Shown in pieces: positions 7,526 to 13,294 of a stretch of 13,294 nt of DNA. A program made the translations under genes and the position numbers. Under the pieces are notes generated by a model. It was not told the origin of the DNA. It saw only the letters and a program-made list of their open reading frames with translations, and did not search any database. The stretch's first letter is position 1. Every line of letters starts with the position of its first letter. Origin of the DNA: JADLDV01 sp964546355 (lineage in GTDB: Bacteria > Patescibacteriota > Minisyncoccia > Phycocordibacterales > UBA9973). Location of the stretch: positions 1 to 13,294 of the forward strand of contig CAZJJM010000013.1 of assembly GCA_964546355.1 (NCBI GenBank). Reading direction: 5' to 3'.

Positions 7526-7619
7526 AAAAACACAAAACCCCACTTGCGTGGGGTTTTGTGCGATGTTTGTATGAGCGCTCCTATAATAATGAAACGCTCT
7601 TTGGAACTAGTACACTCAC
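7526..7619 (-). ncRNA. Candidate small RNA 1 with consensus promoter and terminator
   Basis: A strong minus-strand promoter and a terminator 60 bp further on define a ~90-nt transcript without a credible protein. It contains a small GAGCG/CGCTC hairpin (7573-7577 with 7595-7599), an unpaired stretch CATACAAACATC (minus strand, 7562-7573), and the terminator. The unpaired stretch is perfectly complementary to the helix-B loop of RNA 2. From the predicted start the first codon is GTG and opens a 12-codon frame (7581-7619), noted as a finding only. Confidence 0.5.
7531..7560 (-). terminator. Terminator of candidate small RNA 1
   Basis: A perfect 13-bp stem, CACAAAACCCCAC with GTGGGGTTTTGTG, is closed on the minus strand by a GCAA tetraloop and followed by TTTTTGG. 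The GNRA loop and T run after the stem on the minus strand fix the direction. Confidence 0.85.
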
Positions 7620-7625
7620 AAGACT

Positions 7626-7654
7626 AGTATAGCAGATTATAAAAATAAAGTCAA
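7626..7654 (-). promoter_or_regulatory. Promoter of candidate small RNA 1, with flanking ACTAGT pair
   Basis: On the minus strand TTGACT (7649-7654), 17 bp, TATACT (7626-7631), with TGC just before the -10. Predicted start is near 7619. Two ACTAGT palindromes (7606-7611 and 7623-7628), 17 bp apart centre to centre, straddle the start and overlap the -10, like an operator. Confidence 0.75.
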
Positions 7655-7670
7655 GTGTTTTGAATATAAA

Positions 7671-7701
7671 AAAGCCCTGTGTAATACATACACAGGGCTT
7701 T
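7671..7701 (-). terminator. Terminator of the 810-residue surface protein gene
   Basis: AAAGCCCTGTGT pairs with ACACAGGGCTTT (12 bp, 7-nt loop). On the minus strand it continues into a six-T run. It lies 28 bp past the stop at 7730 and just upstream of the small-RNA promoter, insulating the two units. Confidence 0.9.
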
Positions 7702-7729
7702 GCCCATAAAGAACAATTAACAAACAATG

Positions 7730-10162
7730 TTAATGAGAAAATTTACCTCTTTTTAATTCACCATTTTTCATTTCTAACTGATATATGTATACACCAGTAG
7801 ATTGATCCATGATCTTTTCGTTTAAATTTTGAAGAGTAACTTCTTCATTGCCTACTTGGTACACAAGCGCACCAGTAATAGAGAAGATTTTTACATCTCC
7901 CACATACCGTACGTTCGCTTGTAATTCCTCTATCCCAGTAGTATTAACCACTGTAATAGAAAAAATAGAACTGTAGGTAAACGGGTTTACCATATCTGTA
8001 CTTGTTAATTTTACAAGATACGTCCCTGGAGCAAGTCCAGTGATAGTCTTATAAAAAGAAAAACTTGATATGGTTCCTGATGTACCAGTAAAAGTAGTGT
8101 CAGCAGTAGCAACAAGTGTGACAAAATTAGTATTACTAATTTCTACAGTTGTTACCACTGATCCAGCGTTACTAACAACATTACCAAGTATTGTGACACT
8201 TGTCCCGTTTACAGTTGCCTGTAAAAGATTTGTTGTTGGACTAAACGGCACAAATGGTGCCGCAGTTGTGGAAGTACTTAGATTCAACATATTACCTCCT
8301 GCGATTTCAACCTCTATCGAGATTGGAGTTGAGGCTGGTAAACCTGTGATCCATGCGGATTGTATTGCTGCGTTACCGGAACAATTCATCCATCCAAGTG
8401 AATCTTGGATACCGTTGTAAGAATATCTCACAATGTATTGCGTAGTCGCACCATCACCATCTGTTATAAAATTAATATGTACAGAAGTATGATTAGTGGA
8501 ATCAACAGCAAGTCCACTCACTGTAGGCATTATTGGATTTTGAATCACAATAGTTACTATATTTGAAAACACGGGAGCATTGTACATATCTACAACAAGA
8601 AATCTTGCATAGTATGTTCCAAAAGTAATACCACTTGAAAATGTTTTAGTAACCGCAAGATTCGCAGTTACACAACCTCCAGTAGAGTAGTACCATGTTC
8701 CTTGGTCTGGAAAATCTACTAACCCTGTACTAAAAGTCGGGTCAATTGTCATTTCCGCAATTACCAAAACAGAATCAGCGTTACTGATTACTGAACCATT
8801 AAGCGTTACGACATTTGTCGTAGTACTAGGTGCAAAATTTTGTACCTGTGGCGCTTGAGGAACACATGTTCCACCACCTCCATTTAATGTTGTAGTAACT
8901 TCAACAGCTGACGTAGCCAGTAATCCATTAGAACCAACAACACGTACTCGTACATAATACAAAGTACTCGATAACAATCCGCTTATCCCTGTAGCATATG
9001 AACCTATAGACGATGTGTCTGAGGTAACCAACATTGATGAAACTGGATTGAATGAACCGTTTGTACTGTAATCCACAATGACATCAACAGATGCACTTGA
9101 TCCACGAGTCCAATCGATATCGAGAGAGATTTGTGTTTGTGTTGCTCCAGTAATCTGAAAACTTACAGTAGGGTCAACACTTACTGGTGCAGATGGTGAT
9201 GTGGTAAATGACAACAATGCCATATCCGAACCTAAACTATCAGATCCATCGCACTTGAAATAGTACGTTGTGTTTGGGGCCAAATTAGTCATCGTAAATG
9301 TCGTACTCAATGAACTTGCAGTACTTACAGGTGGAGTATTACCCCACACTGCTGTAGTAAAAGAAAGATCAGTGTACACGTGATACAAAACTGTTTTTGG
9401 TACACCCAGTGTTCCACTCCACGCTGCAGTAATAACTGCACCATTTGCAAACACACTATCTAAGACAGGTGTCGCAAAAGTAATTCCCGGCAATGAAGTC
9501 GGGACAGTCACCGTTTGAGGTGAAGTAAGAATACTATCACCAGTTGCATTGTATGCAACCCATTGATAGAACACGTACGAGCTTCCAGTAAAAGAAGTTA
9601 CATCAACATTTGCACTATGTGCACCATTTGAAGGGGAAAGGAAATTTTGTTGCGTTTGAAGTGGAAATGTAATTCCCGCTTTTAATTTCAACAAAGATAC
9701 ATTTGCTGTACTGCATGTAGCAGTTACAACATTCCCAGACATGGTATATGCCGGAATGGCATCTACTACTGTCATTAGAGGATTCTGTGGTGCAGATGGA
9801 GTAAAGGTAAGAATATTACCTACACTTACTGTGTCGGTAAACAAACCTGCGGTGTCTTTTTTTACCATAATAGCCTGTACTGTGTATGGAATACCAGTAA
9901 ACAATCCGGCTACATTGAAACTCCTAGAAACAGGAGGTAACATCATGGGAGAATTTACAAAACCGATAGGTTGAATAAATGACCCAAAACCAAACATCCA
10001 ACCAGTTCGTACAGAATCTGTACTTAAACCAGTCAAATGAAACGTTGCACTATTTGCAGCTATGTTACTTACTGAATCAGTAGTAACAGAAAAAAACGAT
10101 TGTGCAAATACAGATGTGTTCACTACGAACAACATCCCAAAAAGGATAGTTAATTTTTTCAT
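7730..10162 (-). CDS. Secreted FN3-like repeat protein with T9SS-type-A-like C-terminal domain
   Basis: This 810-residue protein is probably exported and surface-attached. It begins with a signal peptide (MKKLTILFGMLFVVNTSVFA, then QSFF). About seven beta-sandwich modules of 90-100 residues follow. They are FN3-like, with recurring xLxPxTxYYxxxxxxxSxG features, for example NLAPNTTYYFKC near 300 and SSTLYYVRVRVVGSNG near 410. A GGGGTC linker lies near 427. Ser, Thr and Val dominate and Lys/Arg are rare. Residues ~741-810 differ: GIEEL, VKIFSITGALVYQVG, STGVYIYQLEMKNGELKRGK. This matches the second half of type IX sorting domains (TIGR04183-like) but lacks the usual YPNP strand. It is a single-gene unit with promoter and terminator. 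The leader is ~39 nt, A-rich, without Shine-Dalgarno. Ligand and anchoring are unknown. Confidence 0.8.
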   Translation of the reverse strand: MKKLTILFGMLFVVNTSVFAQSFFSVTTDSVSNIAANSATFHLTGLSTDSVRTGWMFGFGSFIQPIGFVNSPMMLPPVSRSFNVAGLFTGIPYTVQAIMVKKDTAGLFTDTVSVGNILTFTPSAPQNPLMTVVDAIPAYTMSGNVVTATCSTANVSLLKLKAGITFPLQTQQNFLSPSNGAHSANVDVTSFTGSSYVFYQWVAYNATGDSILTSPQTVTVPTSLPGITFATPVLDSVFANGAVITAAWSGTLGVPKTVLYHVYTDLSFTTAVWGNTPPVSTASSLSTTFTMTNLAPNTTYYFKCDGSDSLGSDMALLSFTTSPSAPVSVDPTVSFQITGATQTQISLDIDWTRGSSASVDVIVDYSTNGSFNPVSSMLVTSDTSSIGSYATGISGLLSSTLYYVRVRVVGSNGLLATSAVEVTTTLNGGGGTCVPQAPQVQNFAPSTTTNVVTLNGSVISNADSVLVIAEMTIDPTFSTGLVDFPDQGTWYYSTGGCVTANLAVTKTFSSGITFGTYYARFLVVDMYNAPVFSNIVTIVIQNPIMPTVSGLAVDSTNHTSVHINFITDGDGATTQYIVRYSYNGIQDSLGWMNCSGNAAIQSAWITGLPASTPISIEVEIAGGNMLNLSTSTTAAPFVPFSPTTNLLQATVNGTSVTILGNVVSNAGSVVTTVEISNTNFVTLVATADTTFTGTSGTISSFSFYKTITGLAPGTYLVKLTSTDMVNPFTYSSIFSITVVNTTGIEELQANVRYVGDVKIFSITGALVYQVGNEEVTLQNLNEKIMDQSTGVYIYQLEMKNGELKRGKFSH

Positions 10163-10207
10163 TATTTGTTGTTTTTAAATGACATGAATACTTTGTTATC
10201 TGAACAT

Positions 10208-10236
10208 AATATAGCATATATAGATAAAAAAGTCAA
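10208..10236 (-). promoter_or_regulatory. Promoter of the 810-residue surface protein gene
   Basis: On the minus strand TTGACT (10231-10236), 17 bp, TATATT (10208-10213), with TGC before the -10. Predicted start is near 10201. Its spacer is nearly identical to that of the lytic-transglycosylase-like promoter at 4119-4147. The -35 hexamer touches the rnpB terminator stem. Confidence 0.75.
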
Positions 10237-10276
10237 GTATCAAAAAACACCCTGTTTAGGGGTGTTTTTTGATACT
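10236..10276 (-). terminator. rnpB terminator
   Basis: A perfect 17-bp stem, AGTATCAAAAAACACCC with GGGTGTTTTTTGATACT, has a 7-nt loop. It lies immediately after the RNase P RNA 3' end. The A6/T6 tracts are inside the stem. Confidence 0.8.
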
Positions 10277-10706
10277 GGTTTGTATCTATAAGCCGAATTC
10301 TGTTCCGCCGAAGCGGAGATAATCATGTGTCTAGGCTAAATATTACTATAATAGCTCGAGCGACTCAAATGAATGACAAGCATTCAAATACGGTCTTGCA
10401 CAAATGTATGGATTTAGCCGTTTCACCTTTTTGTTACCAAAAAGCTTATCCTATAAGGATACTTTCACCTTGCGGATCCAGCGTCTCTGCTCGCACCACG
10501 CGATTTGCATCGGATGGGTATTACCCATTACATGCTCCTTGCCTCAGGTGAGGTGCATACAGAATCTCTTTTACCATGGCAGGAAAAAAGAAAACAGTCC
10601 TTACAATACAAGCGTATTATATCGGTATGCACCTCGCTTGAAGCAAGGTTGTGTTCGGACTTTCCTCATCCAGTCTTTCGGTGGACGCGATTATCCAATA
10701 CAAACC
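10277..10706 (-). ncRNA. rnpB: RNase P RNA component (bacterial type A-like)
   Basis: This is the catalytic RNA that removes 5' leaders from pre-tRNAs. On the minus strand the conserved core GAUGAGGAAAGUCCGAACAC lies ~45 nt from the 5' end. The 3' core reads GAACAGAAUUCGGCUUAU, the near-invariant ACAGAAnnCGGCUUAU block, with the sequence CCUAGAC..AUG preceding it. The two ends pair as helix P1: GGUUUGUAU (10698-10706) with AUACAAACC (10277-10285), 9 bp, which sets the ends. Length ~430 nt is normal to slightly long. A UUCG loop caps the CCGC/GCGG hairpin just upstream of the 3' core. Open frames across 10327-10777 are incidental. Mature ends are inferred from P1 and could differ by a few bases. 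Confidence 0.95.
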
Positions 10707-10712
10707 GTCCAT

Positions 10713-10741
10713 ACTATAGCGCTCTTTTAGCAATTTCGCAA
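10713..10741 (-). promoter_or_regulatory. rnpB proximal promoter
   Basis: On the minus strand TTGCGA (10736-10741), 17 bp, TATAGT (10713-10718). The start falls on about 10706, exactly the first base of helix P1, so little or no 5' processing would be needed. Confidence 0.65.
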
Positions 10742-10770
10742 CCAAAACAAGCGTCTCAGGACAAGCCACT

Positions 10771-10799
10771 ATCATAAAACACTTAAATCATAACGTCAA
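10771..10799 (-). promoter_or_regulatory. Possible rnpB distal promoter
   Basis: On the minus strand TTGACG (10794-10799), 17 bp, TATGAT (10771-10776). It would start near 10764 and add ~58 nt that must be removed. It lies only 8 bp from the -35 of the divergent plus-strand surface-protein promoter. Confidence 0.45.
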
Positions 10800-10807
10800 T
10801 ATACCAC

Positions 10808-10835
10808 TTGACAAATATTTACAATCTGCTATAAT
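10808..10835 (+). promoter_or_regulatory. Consensus promoter of the right-hand surface protein, leaderless
   Basis: TTGACA (10808-10813), 16 bp, TATAAT (10830-10835): both hexamers are perfect, with TGC before the -10. The start codon begins at 10842, six bases after the -10. The transcript should therefore start at or within a base or two of the A of ATG, leaving no room for a ribosome binding site. Confidence 0.85.
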
Positions 10836-10841
10836 AGTCTT

Positions 10842-13294
10842 ATGAAAATGATGAAAATAGCAAAGAAAATAACGGTATTGTTCTCTACGGCTCTTTTTGC
10901 GTTTGGGCTTATAACAACCCCAGCACAAGCAGCTGTACCAACAATCATTACCATTGGGTATACAAACGCAACAACAACTGGATTTACTGCGAACGCATTT
11001 GTTTCGACAAACGGCGGTGTATTGAATAGTGCATACTTCCAATACAGTGCAGTGAATTCTCAAACATTGAGCCTTAACACTGCGCCTGTTACTGTATCCC
11101 CTACAGGATACTTTCAACACACATTCACTGGTATGACTGCAGGAACATATGTATTCCGTGCAGTGGTAATAGTCGATGGAGTTATCTATAATGGTCCAAC
11201 GAAATCTGCAGTTGTCGCACCAGGTGCATCAACAACTATTCCTGTACTTACAACAATCAACGGGTCACTTTCTGGTAGCACAATTACCATGAATGGCTAT
11301 TTCGCTTCATCATCTACTCCTACTCAAACATTTTTCCAATACAATACAACAAACAACTTCGCTTCACCACAATCTACAACAGCACAATCACAAACAGGAT
11401 TGTCTGGATATTTCTCTGGAACACTTTCTAATGTTATTCCGGGTACAACATATTATTTCCGTGCGGTTGCAACAAATGCAAGTGGTATCGGATATGGTGT
11501 CGTAAAATCAGTAGTCGTTCCTGGAGTACAAGTGACTCTACCTTCTGTAACAACAACAGCGACAACAAATATCACACAAACAAGTGCGACTTTTTCTGGT
11601 ACTGTTTCTGGTGCGAACATCACCGCTCGTGGATTCCAATACTACAGTGGCGCATGGTCTTCATCACCAACATCAGTAACAGCTTCTGGTACAACATCAT
11701 TTAGTACAACTGTTTCCGGTCTCAATGCAAACACAACATACTACGTACGTGCAACTGCAACAAACAGTGCTGGTACAGCATATGGTTCATATGTTCCATT
11801 TACAACATCTGGAAATACACCAGCGACTTGTACTGATCCTTCAGCGACAAACTTCGGTGGTCCATTACCATGTATTCCTCCTGTACAAGTGTGTACAGAT
11901 CCTATTGCAACGAACTACAATGTGAGTTTTCCGTGTACTTATACGGTAGGACTTCCTGTGGTAACAACAGGTGTAGTAAATGGTATTACTCAAACAAATG
12001 CTACTGTTTCAGGTGCAGTTACAGGTACAAACATCACTGCTCGTGGATTCCAATATTACAGTGGATTCTGGTCATCTTCACCGACAACTGTTTCTGCAAA
12101 CGGAACAACGACCTTTACAACAGTACTTTCTGGCCTTAACGCAAACACAACATACTATGTACGTGCAACTGCAACAAACAGTGCTGGTACAGCATATGGT
12201 TCATATGTTCCATTTACAACATCTGGAAATACACCAGCGACTTGTACTGATCCTTCAGCGACAAACTTCGGTGGTCCATTACCATGTATTCCTGTTTTGC
12301 CACAACTCTGTAATGATCCTTCAGCGACGAATTACGGTGGCGTAGTACCATGTCAATATCCTCCACAAGTTTGTACTGATCCATCAGCGACAAACTATAA
12401 TGGAGCACTTCCATGTCAGTACCCACAAACACTTTCTGCAACAACACTTTCTGCAACAAATGTTATGGATACAGCGGCACAAATCCGTGGTTCATATACT
12501 GGCGGAGTAGCTGCATCAATGCGATTCAAATATGGTACAAATCCAACACCAACAATCGGCGTAACTGCATATGGAAACAGTATTTCATATACAACATATT
12601 TAACTAATCTTGCACCAAATACAACATACTTCTACCAAGCATGTGTAACCAACAATGCAAACGTTGAATTCTGTGGTCAAACACTTTCATTCACTACGAC
12701 TGGAAATGTTGTACCCCAAGGACAAGCTCCTGTAGCGATTACACAAAATGCACAACCATATGGAAATGGAACAATGACAGGAGATGTTACACTCAATGGA
12801 TTTGTTGATATGCAAAATACGACCGGTACATACCGATTCGAATACGGCACTTCACCATCATTTGGCATAAGTACACAAACAGTGCAAACATCTACCACAT
12901 CAACAGTATCTGCAACAGCACACAATCTTATTGCAAATACGACATATTACTACCGTATCGTTGCACAAAACAACTATGGTGTAACAAACGGAAACACGCT
13001 TACGTTTACTTCAGTTACAACTGGTGATCCAGGTCCATGTCCTGTAATTCAACATCAATCAATCAACGCAGGATCAACAGGTAGTGGCCTTATCTGGAAC
13101 GCATTTGGTTCTGGAACGATAAACCAAACATCACAAATTCCTTGTAACCCAAACCCGTGTCCACCAAACGCATGTGGGCCAACACCACCTCCTCCACAAC
13201 CAACACAAGGTTCAGTGATCACAACAATCGCAACAAACATTGCACAATCAACTGCACAGCTCAATGCTATTGCACGTAATGTACAAGGTACAGT
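10842..13294 (+). CDS. Secreted FN3-repeat surface protein with CxDPxATN cysteine motifs, 3'-truncated by window edge
   Basis: The frame is open from the ATG at 10842 to the window end, 817 codons without a stop. A signal peptide (Lys-rich start, hydrophobic core, TTPAQA cleavage near residue 30) indicates Sec export. Six FN3-like modules follow, of ~95 residues each, with a seventh beginning at the edge. They share features such as LNANTTYYVRATATNSAGTA. Cysteine motifs of exactly 15 residues, CxDPxATNxxxxxPC, lie at 330-344, 351-365, 468-482, 490-504 and 511-525. A Cys/Pro-rich linker (PCNPNPC, then PPPPQP) lies near 767-787. Thr, Ala, Ser and Asn dominate. Such proteins are typical putative adhesins of Patescibacteria; the motif also resembles Bacteroidota CTDPxACNY repeats. 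Ligand is unknown. ATGs at 10848 and 10851 are less likely starts. Confidence 0.88.
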   Translation, partial: MKMMKIAKKITVLFSTALFAFGLITTPAQAAVPTIITIGYTNATTTGFTANAFVSTNGGVLNSAYFQYSAVNSQTLSLNTAPVTVSPTGYFQHTFTGMTAGTYVFRAVVIVDGVIYNGPTKSAVVAPGASTTIPVLTTINGSLSGSTITMNGYFASSSTPTQTFFQYNTTNNFASPQSTTAQSQTGLSGYFSGTLSNVIPGTTYYFRAVATNASGIGYGVVKSVVVPGVQVTLPSVTTTATTNITQTSATFSGTVSGANITARGFQYYSGAWSSSPTSVTASGTTSFSTTVSGLNANTTYYVRATATNSAGTAYGSYVPFTTSGNTPATCTDPSATNFGGPLPCIPPVQVCTDPIATNYNVSFPCTYTVGLPVVTTGVVNGITQTNATVSGAVTGTNITARGFQYYSGFWSSSPTTVSANGTTTFTTVLSGLNANTTYYVRATATNSAGTAYGSYVPFTTSGNTPATCTDPSATNFGGPLPCIPVLPQLCNDPSATNYGGVVPCQYPPQVCTDPSATNYNGALPCQYPQTLSATTLSATNVMDTAAQIRGSYTGGVAASMRFKYGTNPTPTIGVTAYGNSISYTTYLTNLAPNTTYFYQACVTNNANVEFCGQTLSFTTTGNVVPQGQAPVAITQNAQPYGNGTMTGDVTLNGFVDMQNTTGTYRFEYGTSPSFGISTQTVQTSTTSTVSATAHNLIANTTYYYRIVAQNNYGVTNGNTLTFTSVTTGDPGPCPVIQHQSINAGSTGSGLIWNAFGSGTINQTSQIPCNPNPCPPNACGPTPPPPQPTQGSVITTIATNIAQSTAQLNAIARNVQGT
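11727..11879 (+). repeat. Long internal direct repeat, copy 1
   Basis: These 153 bp match 12141-12293 with one difference (C at 11744, T at 12158), which is synonymous. They encode the end of FN3 module 3 and cysteine motif 1. The first half of the same module is clearly diverged from its counterpart. Confidence 0.95.
11829..12416 (+). repeat. Five-copy CxDPxATN cysteine-motif region
   Basis: The motifs start at 11829, 11892, 12243, 12309 and 12372, each 45 bp. They are CTDPSATNFGGPLPC (twice), CTDPIATNYNVSFPC, CNDPSATNYGGVVPC and CTDPSATNYNGALPC. They sit in two clusters (2 + 3) between FN3 modules, joined by short Pro/Gln linkers. Confidence 0.9.
12141..12293 (+). repeat. Long internal direct repeat, copy 2
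   Basis: Second copy of the 153-bp repeat, 414 bp downstream and in the same frame. It encodes the end of FN3 module 4 and cysteine motif 3. Confidence 0.95.

Noticed and set aside
7365..7640. tmRNA, 6S RNA or SRP RNA
   Set aside because: No tRNA-like T-arm or tag frame, no 6S-type long rod with central bubble, and no GGAAGCAGC-type SRP core were found.
8070..8420. 116-codon plus-strand frame antisense to the 810-residue protein gene
   Set aside because: A shadow of a Val/Thr-rich coding sequence; no promoter, terminator or start context of its own.
10327..10777. Three overlapping plus-strand open frames
   Set aside because: They lie antisense to rnpB, whose conserved cores and P1 pairing explain the region.
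11727..12293. CRISPR-like or mobile-element repeat
   Set aside because: Only two long copies exist, in frame within one gene, without spacers of uniform size, terminal inverted repeats or a transposase.
11293..12607. Several small plus-strand frames with repetitive Gln/Leu/His-rich products inside the right-hand surface gene
   Set aside because: They are out-of-frame readings of the repetitive FN3 gene, which is open from 10842 to the edge.
1..13294. UGA recoded as glycine or tryptophan, as in some Patescibacteria
   Set aside because: Every visible gene end is TAA and the recognised proteins need no internal TGA; nothing supports recoding.
1..13294. tRNA or rRNA genes
   Set aside because: No T-arm GTTCGA-type block within a cloverleaf-sized inverted-repeat set, and no rRNA-like conserved stretch, was seen.

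Overview
This window looks like part of a small-genome, AT-rich bacterium, most likely a Candidate Phyla Radiation/Patescibacteria (Parcubacteria-like) lineage. This is inference, not a database match. It rests on five things: a 34-residue Lys/Ala/Val nucleoid peptide; a compact 815-residue SecA with a lineage-type insertion; a large fibronectin-III-like surface protein with repeated CxDPxATN-type cysteine motifs; a short secreted lysozyme-fold protein; and start codons without recognisable Shine-Dalgarno sequences. All six complete or right-complete protein genes end in TAA, and nothing suggests a recoded UGA.

Layout: (1) bases 3-2870, plus strand, the C-terminal ~955 residues of the DNA polymerase III alpha subunit, cut by the left edge. 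(2) 2945-3310, plus, a 121-residue hypothetical with its own promoter and terminator. (3) 3430-4020, minus, a secreted lytic-transglycosylase-like protein with a ~90-nt leader. (4) 4476-6923, minus, secA, apparently almost leaderless. (5) 7001-7105, minus, the basic nucleoid peptide. (6) 7106-7729, a 620-bp gene-free stretch: an extremely AT-rich half with one perfect DnaA box, then a structured half with a strong minus-strand promoter, two terminators and several long complementary segments, read here as an undescribed non-coding RNA locus. (7) 7730-10162, minus, an 810-residue secreted beta-sandwich-repeat protein whose last ~70 residues resemble a type IX secretion sorting domain. (8) 10277-10706, minus, the RNase P RNA gene rnpB. 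(9) 10842 to the right edge, plus, a secreted FN3-repeat surface protein, open at the edge, whose consensus promoter would start transcription on its ATG.

Functionally the window mixes housekeeping genes (replicative polymerase, Sec motor, RNase P, nucleoid peptide) with cell-surface genes (a wall hydrolase and two large modular proteins). SecA would be expected to export the three signal-peptide proteins. Nearly every gene is its own transcription unit with a clear TTGACW promoter and a hairpin terminator, so no operon is evident.

The most unusual items are the 7365-7640 RNA locus, the T9SS-like tail in an otherwise Patescibacteria-like context, the leaderless architecture, and a 153-bp near-identical internal repeat with five cysteine-bounded motifs in the right-hand surface protein.
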